Positions 1 through 6,973 of a DNA stretch of 13,099 bases are shown piece by piece. Made by a program: the position numbers and the translations under genes. The DNA comes from Hankyongella sp964404985 (GTDB lineage: Bacteria > Pseudomonadota > Alphaproteobacteria > Sphingomonadales > Sphingomonadaceae): the NCBI GenBank assembly GCA_964404985.1, contig CAYOMD010000038.1, positions 1-13,099 of the forward strand, written 5' to 3'. How positions within the stretch are numbered: position 1 is the stretch's first letter; every line of letters begins with the position of its first letter. The notes beneath the pieces were generated by a model. It did not search any database and was not told where the DNA came from. It was given only the letters and a program-made list of their open reading frames with translations.

Positions 1-564
1 GGCACCGGTCTTGAGCTGCTGCAGGCGTGTGGTGGCCGGCAGATCAAAGGTAGCCTCTTCCGCGGCGATATCCATGGCCTGGCCGCCGACCATACCGGCG
101 GCACCGGACGCCGATGCGAGCTCCTTCACCAGATCAATCCGGATGCGCGGGTCCTCATGGGTTTCGGGCTCGGCCAGGATTTCAAAGGCGATGGTCAACA
201 GGCCATCGCCGGCAAGCACGGCGGTGGCCTCGTCGAATGCCTTGTGCGTGGTCGGCCGGCCACGGCGCAGATCGTCGTCGTCCATGCAGGGCAGGTCATC
301 GTGGACGAGGCTGTAACAATGGACGCATTCCACCGCCATGGCGACGCGAAGGGATCGCTCCCGGTCAACATGGAACAGGTCGCATGCCGCGATCGTCAAC
401 AGGGGGCGCATGCGCTTGCCGCCGCCGATGGTCGCATAGCGCATCGCCTCGATCAGGCGTCGGCGCGGATCGGATGGCACCGGCAGAAGGCGGTCGAACC
501 GCTGATCCATGGTGATGGCGAGCTGGTCGAGGGCGGGCTTGAGGCCGGGTCCTGGCGCGATCAT
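1..564 (-). CDS. ispA: (2E,6E)-farnesyl diphosphate synthase, N-terminal 188 residues (runs off left edge)
   Basis: Short-chain trans-prenyl diphosphate synthase, which in the cytoplasm condenses IPP with DMAPP and GPP to make FPP, the precursor of ubiquinone, undecaprenyl phosphate and other isoprenoids. Reading the minus strand from ATG 564-562 gives 188 uninterrupted codons to the window edge. Visible family motifs are GGGKRMRP at residues 47-54, the first Asp-rich motif DDLPCMDDDD at 89-98 followed by LRRGRPTTHKAF, and GMVGGQAMDI near 157-166. The second Asp-rich motif and the C-terminus lie outside the window; the family is about 290-300 residues long. The start codon overlaps the xseB stop (ATGA, 561-564), so the two are translationally coupled. 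The order xseB-ispA is the usual proteobacterial one, often followed by dxs, which would lie just beyond the left edge. Recognition is firm; the FPP rather than GGPP product is inferred from similarity. Confidence 0.95.
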   Translation of the reverse strand, partial: MIAPGPGLKPALDQLAITMDQRFDRLLPVPSDPRRRLIEAMRYATIGGGKRMRPLLTIAACDLFHVDRERSLRVAMAVECVHCYSLVHDDLPCMDDDDLRRGRPTTHKAFDEATAVLAGDGLLTIAFEILAEPETHEDPRIRIDLVKELASASGAAGMVGGQAMDIAAEEATFDLPATTRLQQLKTGA

Positions 565-821
565 GGAGTGTCCGTCGTGAAGGGCGTGGTGCCGCGTGGT
601 TGGCCGTCTGTATCGATCTGCAGCCGTTCTATCTGCATTTGCGCGTCCGCCAGCTTGGCAGCGCAGTGACGTTTCAGTTCCGAGCCTTCGGCAAACAGTG
701 CGATAGACTGCTCCAGGCCGGCGCGGCCCTGTTCGAGCTGGCCGACTATGGCTTCAAGACGCTCAATCGCCTGTTCGAACGAGAGCGTCTTGATCTGATC
801 CTGCAGGGAATGATCTGTCAT
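561..821 (-). CDS. xseB: Exodeoxyribonuclease VII small subunit
   Basis: Small subunit of exonuclease VII, which with XseA degrades single-stranded DNA to oligonucleotides during repair and recombination in the cytoplasm. From ATG 821-819 the product is 86 residues, the normal family size. It carries the family pattern SFEQAIERLEAIVGQLEQG, then LEQSIALFAEGSELKRHCAAKL and ADAQMQIERL, which form the two helices of the coiled-coil hairpin. The reading frame is open up to an ATG at 872 (17 more residues, MPMRLDHPELGRQKHEL). The shorter start is preferred because the family begins a few residues before the SFEQA helix. The Shine-Dalgarno sequence is weak (AGAAG about 11 nt upstream). The stop overlaps the ispA start by 4 nt, so it is the first gene of an xseB-ispA operon. 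The catalytic partner xseA is not in the window. Confidence 0.93.
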   Translation of the reverse strand: MTDHSLQDQIKTLSFEQAIERLEAIVGQLEQGRAGLEQSIALFAEGSELKRHCAAKLADAQMQIERLQIDTDGQPRGTTPFTTDTP

Positions 822-1184
822 TAATTCATGCTTCTGGCGACCAAGCTCCGGGTGGTCAAGTCTCATTGGCATGGCCTATTTCAGGATTGTTGCGCGCAAT
901 GCGTCGACTTTCCTTACAACGACGGCGAAATGGGATCGCCATTCGACCCGGCTGGCAACAGGCAGTTCCGGTTGTGTGTACAGGAGAGGCGAATGTTTTT
1001 CGGCGGAAAGATATTTAACGTTCGGGCATTATGGAATAATCCATTACATTGACGTAATTGGCAGAGAAATTGCTGTGTTCTCCGCTAACTCTTGTTAAGA
1101 GGCGCCAGGACAAGGGTTCGTGTTCATGGCTTGTTCATTATCGGTATGCAGTAGGCATTGCCACGTAGCCCGGGGACCGTAGTT
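822..1184. promoter_or_regulatory. Divergent intergenic/regulatory region between xseB and the PEP-CTERM gene
   Basis: About 360 bases without a convincing gene. It must hold the minus-strand promoter for xseB-ispA; I could not pick a clear sigma-70 pair for it. It holds a sigma-54 promoter facing right (listed separately). It is visibly AT-richer than the flanking genes between about 990 and 1090. Short perfect inverted repeats lie upstream of the sigma-54 site: AATGG/CCATT at 929-933/939-943, TTTC/GAAA at 998-1001/1006-1009, ATTAT/ATAAT at 1028-1032/1036-1040 and ATTAC/GTAAT at 1043-1047/1054-1058. Any could be an activator or repressor site, but each is short enough to arise by chance. The small plus-strand ORFs here (828-1052, 871-1098) look non-coding. 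Confidence 0.6.
1058..1074 (+). promoter_or_regulatory. Sigma-54 (RpoN) -24/-12 promoter of the PEP-CTERM gene
   Basis: The sequence TTGGCAGAGAAATTGCT carries the -24 element (TTGGCA) and the -12 element (TTGCT). The invariant GG (1060-1061) and GC (1072-1073) are separated by exactly 10 nt, as sigma-54 requires (consensus TGGCAC-N5-TTGCW). Transcription would start near 1085, leaving a leader of about 100 nt before the proposed TTG start at 1185. Sigma-54 promoters need an enhancer-binding ATPase. PEP-CTERM systems commonly encode a PrsK/PrsR two-component pair in which PrsR is such a regulator, so this placement fits. The regulator itself is not in the window. Confidence 0.8.
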
Positions 1185-4100
1185 TTGAATCAGCGCGTGA
1201 AAATTCTTGGCTTGGCAGCGGCTGTATGTACGGCCCTGACTGCGTTTGCTGTCTCCAATGCCGGCAGAAATTTTCTGACATCCAGCACTGTCGGACAGCC
1301 CATTGCGCGGGCGACTGCTGCCAATGCGCAGCAAGGGGTGGACGCCTTCACCCGGCAGGCCGCAGCCGATACTGCGGCGCAGGCCGGGGTCGAGGATTCA
1401 CACCCGCTTGCAGTGACCCAGGCCGCGCAGGCGGCATTCGAGAACGGGGCACAGCGCGCGCTCACGCGCTATTTTGACGGCGCGTTCGGCGATGTCGAGG
1501 CACTGGTGGCGCTCAACCGCAGCCTGATGGTCGCCATGTCTCAAGACAAACGTTGGCTTGATCCGGCGCAGGCGCAGCGTGCCGCGCTCGCAGTGCGGCA
1601 GGCGACCGTGCTCGCCGTAACACGTGCGCACTACATGCCCGCCCGCATCACTCAGGATGCAGCGGTGGCTGATAGCCGTCTGGCATGGGCTGTCGACGCC
1701 AAAGCTTTGCCGGGGGCCAGGAGCCTCTCGGCGCAGACGCTCTCCGGATCCCTCACGCCGGTCTCGGATGACGGCGCCAAAGGCGTGTTTGCATCGGGAC
1801 TTGCCGGGGCCACCCGCTTTTCCACCACATTGCCCAATGGCGACTATCGCGTGGTGTTGCTGTCGCGTGCGCAGAGGGATCAGGCCGCCGTGGCATGGCC
1901 GTTCGGTCGCAAGATCAAGGTCAACGGGGTCGCACGGCCGCTGAGCGAGACGGAAATTACCCCGGCCAGTGGCTGGACCGACCTGACGGCCAAGGGCATC
2001 GGCATGCACGCGCCGGAGGAAGTCCGCGATATCGTCTCCCGGGCCAGCGCCCAGCCGGAGGGTGACCTCGCCAAGACAGACCCGGCGTTGACCGGGGTCG
2101 CGCTCGTGGTGCCGGTTGCGGTGCGCAACGGCAGACTGACGCTGGACCTTGTAGCGGCAGAAGGCACACCGACTCTGCTGAACGCGGTGATCCTGCAGCG
2201 CACCGACTATGTCCGGGCACAGCGGTTGTCGGGCCAGATTATTACGGCGGCCCTCGGGGCGACCAACGGCAACGCCGGCGCGTACGTGGAGTATGTGAGG
2301 CGTCCGGCCAGCGCGGTGGCCCCGGCGAACGGGATTGTGGCCATGCCACTGACGGCAGTGGTTCTGGAGGACGCTGTCGCGGGCGCGAAGTCCGGCACGC
2401 CGGAAGGGCTTGCCAATCTGCAGGCGTTCTTCGATCAGGCGGGCGGCGACAGCGCGCGCCTGACAACACGCGCGCGCGCTGTATTGGCGGCAGCAGGTGC
2501 GGACCTCACCATCAAGAGTCCGATCCAGGATCGGGTGATGAGCGCCATGCAGGCATCAGCCGGCAAGGCCTATTTCATGCGCGGCATGATCCGCCGCGAT
2601 GTTGCCACCCGCAAAGGTGGCCTGTTCTATGACTTCGTTCAGAACGGCAAGGCGGGTTACGGCAAGTTCGCCCGCGTCGAGCCCGGCAATGTTCACATCA
2701 GCGGCGAAAACCTCGGCATCGTCGACATCGCACCATGGCGCGCCAACCTTACGACCGAGGGAATCAGCGGCGTCCGGCGGATCGAGGCCGATCTCCCCAA
2801 CGGCGAATACCGGGTCTACCTCTACGCGCCAAAAATCTACGCCCCGGGGGGCTCGCCGGAAGCCTTTGGCGGCCCGGTCAAGGTCAACGGAATTGAAATT
2901 GCCAGCCTCGATTTGCGCGGCATATCGCCGGAACTCTGGGTTCGCCATGCAGCCCCGGCTGTCGGGGTGCGCGGAGGCCTTGAAGGCCGTGTCCGCGGCC
3001 CGGCCGGGCAGGCGCTGGAAAACGCCAAAACCGTCTCCATGCAACCGACCCATGTTCTCGATAGCCGTGGGCACTGCGGTGTGGTGATGGCGACGCGTGC
3101 GACCGTTAAGGATGGCAAGCTGGTGATCGATCTCTCGCCGGCTGCCGGCAAGGAGCCGGTGATCGCGGGCATGGTGGTGGTCCCAGACACGCTGGACCCC
3201 AGCCGGGCGGTTCAGCGACCGCGCGGGATCGCGCAGCGCGCGCCGGATGTGAGCCCTGCCGCCGGAGAGCCGTCCGAGGTCGCCTCGTCTTCAGCACCGG
3301 GTTCGGACGTCGGCGGCCTCCCGGATATCGCGCCGGATGCCGGCAGCCCCATCGGTTATTATGCCTTTCCAGCGCAGACAGCGAACACCAGCGCACCTGG
3401 CGTCCGTGGCCCGGGGGGGTCACGCGGCTCCGTCCCGACCTTCCTGACGCCGGTGTCCGGCGGCGGCGGTGGGGGAGGCGGCGGAGGCAGCTCATCATCT
3501 TCCGGCGCTGGCTCGTCATCCGGTGCGAGTTCATCCAGCGGTGCGTCGTCATCGTCTGGGGCAGATGGCAGTTCATCAGGGGCAAGTTCCGGCGCATCTT
3601 CAAGCAGCGGGGCGTCGTCATCGTCGTCCGGGGCAGATGGCAGTTCGTCGGGCGCAAGCTCCGGCGCATCGTCCTCAAGCAGCGGCGCATCCAGTGGCGG
3701 CGGCTCGTCGGGCGCAAGTTCCGGCGCATCGTCCTCGAGCAGCGGCGCATCCAGTGGCGGCGGCTCGTCGGGCGCAAGTTCCGGCGCATCGTCCTCGAGC
3801 AGCGGCGCATCCAGTGGCGGCGGCTCGTCAGGCGCAAGCTCCGGCGCATCCTCTGGAANNNNNNNNNNNNNNNNNNNNNNNNNNNNNNNNNNNNNNNNNN
3901 NNNNNNNNNNNNNNNNNNNNNNNNNNNNNNNNNNNNNNNNNNNNNNNNNNNNNNNNNNGGCGCATCCAGTGGCGGCGGCTCGTCAGGCGCAAGCTCCGGT
4001 GCATCGTCTGGTAGTAGCGGTGCATCGTCTGGTAGCAGCGGCGCATCCAGTGGCGGCGGTTCGTCAGGCGCAAGCTCCGGCGCATCCTCTGGAAGCTCCG

Positions 4101-4645
4101 GTGCGTCCAGTGGCAGCAGCGGCGCATCGAGTGGCGGCAGTTCCGGCGGTTCAAGCTCCGGCGCGTCATCAGGCGGCAGCGGCAGCTCGAGTGGCGGCAG
4201 TTCCTCGGGCGGTACAGTCGAGGTAGAGGTCGAGGCCGGGTCCTATGAAGTGTGCATCAAGGATGACCTGAGACTCGACGGCACAGACTCGATCATCACG
4301 GGTCTGACCGATGAGACTTTCACCATCCAATGGCTGATCAATACCGATCTCGGCGAAGTTTTACTCGCCACGGGCGACGGGCCCGATGGTCTTGTCACGA
4401 CGGTCAGAACCGGCCCCGGTACCGCGCTCGATACGCCGGGACTCTATGAACTGATCCTGCGGATTATCATCACCAATGTCGATCTGACCCAGACCGTGTT
4501 CAACGGTACGGGTTCGATCAAGGTCTGTGACAATTGCACGCCGGTGCCAGAGCCTGGCAGTTTCGGGCTGGTCGGCACAGGGATTATCATGCTCCTGGCG
4601 GGAGGCGTGGCCACCCGCAGGCGCAAACCGCGCGCCCGATCGTGA
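1185..4645 (+). CDS. Large exported PEP-CTERM surface protein with two malectin-like modules and a Ser/Gly/Ala repeat stalk (contains assembly gap)
   Basis: Predicted exosortase substrate exported by Sec and anchored or processed at the envelope. Start: TTG at 1185, 8 nt after a GGGGA, gives a signal peptide (basic NQRVK, hydrophobic ILGLAAAVCTALTAFAV, likely cut near SNA-G at about residue 26). TTG 1158 and GTG 1197 are alternatives. Residues about 175-341 and 461-671 look like two related malectin-type sugar-binding folds: LPNGDYRV/LPNGEYRV, KVNGV/KVNGI, and a late NGRLTLDL/DGKLVIDL strand. From about residue 764 a Gly/Ser/Ala-rich stalk with 60-bp repeats runs to about 4215, broken by 100 Ns. 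A short beta-rich domain follows, with Cys in VCIKDD and VCDNC. The C-terminus has VPEPGS (4544-4561), a hydrophobic segment and RRRK. The frame before the gap differs from the frame after it; a true gap length of 3k+2 restores one ORF. The ligand is unknown. Total length cannot be stated but is at least about 1,120 residues. Confidence 0.88.
3661..3858 (+). repeat. 60-bp tandem repeat within the Ser/Gly/Ala stalk
   Basis: Three consecutive 60-bp units (3661-3720, 3721-3780, 3781-3840) are identical except for a few third-position changes such as tcA/tcG and agC/agT, and a fourth unit begins at 3841 before the gap. Each unit encodes 20 residues built from SGA, SSG and GGG blocks. A related, slightly different unit beginning GADGSSSGASSGASS occurs twice just upstream (about 3561-3660), and degenerate units continue after the gap to about 4215. 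The near-identity shows recent duplication and explains why the assembly failed here. Confidence 0.9.
3859..3958. other. Assembly gap of exactly 100 Ns inside the repeat stalk
   Basis: Exactly 100 consecutive n. One hundred is a conventional placeholder for a gap of unknown size. The 15 bases just before it (ggcgcatcctctgga, 3843-3857) recur at 4081-4095, so the missing sequence is more of the same repeat. The frame is 0 (mod 3) before and 2 (mod 3) after, so the placeholder length produces an artificial frameshift and a false translation of the region 3959-4226. Confidence 0.97.
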
Positions 4646-4841
4646 CTTCGCCGGTCGGGTAATCCCTTTAAGCAAATCCTCACACGTCGTTGCCTAATTC
4701 GGGGCCAAAATGGGCCTAAGCGGTTTGTGATTCTGTGCTGCAATGCTAGAGCGTCTCGCGATGAGGTCGGCCAGCAAGCGCTGAAATCAAACAGACTTGA
4801 GAATGCCCAAGCGTTAACTGAGCATTCCGAAGGGAGCAGCG
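4646..4841. other. Short intergenic region
   Basis: About 196 bases between the PEP-CTERM gene and the fusion oxidoreductase gene. No strong terminator hairpin with a T-tract is visible. A GCCTAA direct repeat occurs at 4692-4697 and 4714-4719. A strong Shine-Dalgarno AAGGGAG (4830-4836) stands 5 nt before ATG 4842. I could not identify a clear -35/-10 pair or a second sigma-54 site, so whether the downstream genes have their own promoter is open. Confidence 0.5.
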
Positions 4842-6971
4842 ATGACTGAGACGCGCATAGGACTGGTTGGCGCAGGATTTATCGCTGCAACCCATGTGGA
4901 TGCCATCCGCAGCCTGCCGGGGCTCAAAGTCTCCGCCGTCATTGATCCGAACCTTCCTGCTGCCGAACGACTGGCCGGTCAGGCCGGTGGTGCGCGCGCA
5001 TTTTCGTCACTGGCCGAGGCGATTGCTGCCCAGGCGGTTGATCGCGTGCATGTCATGGTGCCGCCGCACTTGCACGCCGCTGTCGGCAGCGAGGCCCTGA
5101 ATGCCGGCTTGCCGGCTTTGCTGGAGAAGCCGCTTGGCATCACCCTCGCCGAGGCGAACGCGCTGGTGGCGCTGGCGGCTGAGAAGAGCACGGCGCTTGG
5201 CGTCAACCAGAACTTTGCGCTCCACCCTGCTCTGGCCAAATTCACGCGCGATCTGAAGGCCGGGCATTATGGCCGGCTGCGTCATGTCTCGCTGGTGTGC
5301 GCGGTGCCCTTGCGCCAATTGACCGCTCGCCAGTTCGGCCACTGGATGTTCGCCAGCCCGCGCAACATCCTGCTGGAGCAGATGGTGCATCCGCTGTCCC
5401 AGATCGCGTATCTGCTGGAAGGGGTTGACGTCACAGCCGCTGTTGCGCGGCCGGCGGAAGAGCTGGCACCCGGTATCACCTTCCACCGTGCCTTCGATGT
5501 GACTCTTCGGGCGGGCGCGGCAAGCGCGCAACTGCACATGGCGTTCGGCGAAAACTTCCCGCTCTGGCATCTGACGGCTGTGTGCGATGATGGCGCTGTT
5601 GTCGTTGATTGTTTCCGCAACACCATCGCGCGCGTCGAGCGCACCCGCCTGCTGGAGGCTGCCGATACGGCGGTGAGCGAAGCCGGGACCGCTGTGGGGC
5701 TTATCGGCCAGTCGATCGGCGGCTTTGCCGGCTACCTGGGGTCGCAGCTGAAGCTGGTCGGCCGGCAGGATGCGTTCTTCCAGTCAATGCGCGCCTCGAT
5801 CGAGAGCTTCCACAAGGCCGTCACCGCGCGCCAGGCACCGCCTTTGTCAGGCGCGTTCGGGGCACGCGTCGTGGGCCTTGCAGAGGCTGTTGCCACGGCA
5901 GCAGGGGTCGGGGACAGCGCTGCTACCGCCCCGGCCAACCTGCTCCCGGCTGAGGCTGAGGTTCCTGCCTATGATGTCGCCGTGTTCGGTGGCACTGGGT
6001 TCATCGGTCGTCACACAGTCGAGCAGCTGGTTGCGGCGGGCTTCAGCGTTGGCGTTGCGGCCCGCAATGTCCGCGGTCTTTCAGAAATCTTCAGCCATGA
6101 GCGCGTGACCCTGGTGCGGGCAGATGTGACCCGCCGCGCCGATATCGCGCGCGCCATCGGTTCGGCGAAATATGTCGTCAATCTCGCGCACGGCGGCGCA
6201 TCTGGCTCGCGGGATGTGATCGTCGCGGCTATGGTCGGCTCTGCGGAGGATGTGGCGGAGGCCTGCCTCGCCAAAGGTGTGAAGCGACTGGTGCATGTCA
6301 GCTCGATCGCAGCCCTGTGGCTGGGCGATCCCGCCGAGACGATCAGGCCAGCCACGCAACCTGATATGAACGGGGCGGAGCGCGGCGACTATGCCTTCGC
6401 CAAGGCAGAAGCCGAGCGCAGATTGCTCAAGCTCTACCGTGAGAAGGGTGTGCCGGTCACCATCCACCGTCCCGGCGTCGTGGTTGGTGAAGGCGGGGTG
6501 CCCTTCCATTCCGCGCTTGGCCTGTTCAACAATGATCAGCATTGCCAGGGCTGGAACGATGGCCGCAACGGCCTGGCGTTTGTCCTGGTGGAGGATTGTG
6601 CGGCCGCCATCGTCAAGGCGCTGCAGGCAGGAGACAGTGTGCTCGGCCGGACCGACAATATCGTCGGCGGCGTCTATCTGAGCGCACGGGAATATATCGA
6701 GGAACTGCGCCTGGTGCTCGGGCGGCCCCTGAAGTTCCATCCGCAGCCGATCTGGATCCAGCAGTCCGGCGAAGTGCTGAAGTGGGCGATCAAGCGCGCC
6801 GGCGGCCGGTCAATAGACTTCCCGACCACCCGCGACATCCGCTCGCGCGGCATGCCCTGCAAGTGGGACATCAGCGAGACCGAGCGGGTGCTCGACTGGC
6901 AGCCGAACCGTGACCGCTCGCACTTCATCGAGCGCGGCATCCGCGTTCCTGCCCGCGCGATGCTGGACTGA
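4842..6971 (+). CDS. Fused Gfo/Idh/MocA-type oxidoreductase + NAD-dependent epimerase/dehydratase (extended SDR)
   Basis: A 709-residue cytoplasmic protein made of two NAD(P)-dependent enzyme families. Residues 1 to about 355 are a Gfo/Idh/MocA oxidoreductase: Rossmann motif GLVGAGFIA (7-15), the EKP motif (95-97) with the catalytic-type lysine K96, and EQMVHPLSQ (179-187), where H183 aligns with the family's active-site His. The usual Asp/Gly-rich DxGxHxxD context is altered. After an Ala/Pro linker (about 356-375), residues 376 to about 700 are an extended SDR: GGTGFIG (383-389), SSIA (487-490) and the catalytic pair YAFAK (Y517, K521). Both halves act on (nucleotide-)sugars in known relatives, so a two-step sugar oxidation/epimerisation or dehydration is plausible; the substrate is unknown. 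The start is ATG 4842 with a strong AAGGGAG. The stop lies 2 nt before the glycosyltransferase start, which indicates an operon for glycan synthesis. Confidence 0.88.
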   Translation: MTETRIGLVGAGFIAATHVDAIRSLPGLKVSAVIDPNLPAAERLAGQAGGARAFSSLAEAIAAQAVDRVHVMVPPHLHAAVGSEALNAGLPALLEKPLGITLAEANALVALAAEKSTALGVNQNFALHPALAKFTRDLKAGHYGRLRHVSLVCAVPLRQLTARQFGHWMFASPRNILLEQMVHPLSQIAYLLEGVDVTAAVARPAEELAPGITFHRAFDVTLRAGAASAQLHMAFGENFPLWHLTAVCDDGAVVVDCFRNTIARVERTRLLEAADTAVSEAGTAVGLIGQSIGGFAGYLGSQLKLVGRQDAFFQSMRASIESFHKAVTARQAPPLSGAFGARVVGLAEAVATAAGVGDSAATAPANLLPAEAEVPAYDVAVFGGTGFIGRHTVEQLVAAGFSVGVAARNVRGLSEIFSHERVTLVRADVTRRADIARAIGSAKYVVNLAHGGASGSRDVIVAAMVGSAEDVAEACLAKGVKRLVHVSSIAALWLGDPAETIRPATQPDMNGAERGDYAFAKAEAERRLLKLYREKGVPVTIHRPGVVVGEGGVPFHSALGLFNNDQHCQGWNDGRNGLAFVLVEDCAAAIVKALQAGDSVLGRTDNIVGGVYLSAREYIEELRLVLGRPLKFHPQPIWIQQSGEVLKWAIKRAGGRSIDFPTTRDIRSRGMPCKWDISETERVLDWQPNRDRSHFIERGIRVPARAMLD

Positions 6972-6973
6972 CC

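Noticed and set aside
1049..1054. TTGACG as a sigma-70 -35 element
   Set aside because: No TATAAT-like -10 lies 16-18 nt downstream; the overlapping sigma-54 elements fit far better.
828..1098. Small plus-strand open frames of 74-75 codons upstream of the PEP-CTERM gene
   Set aside because: No recognisable features or good ribosome-binding site, and they lie upstream of or across the sigma-54 promoter.
1215..1232. Lipoprotein signal for the PEP-CTERM protein (Cys at residue 15 of the signal)
   Set aside because: The residues before the Cys (AAV) do not make a lipobox, and the hydrophobic core continues past it, so an ordinary signal peptide is more likely.
3959..4226. Continuation of the upstream frame through the N-run as an Ala/His/Arg/Gln-rich C-terminus
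   Set aside because: It is the stalk repeat read in the wrong frame after an arbitrary-length gap. The other frame gives Ser/Gly/Ala repeats that continue into the PEP-CTERM domain.
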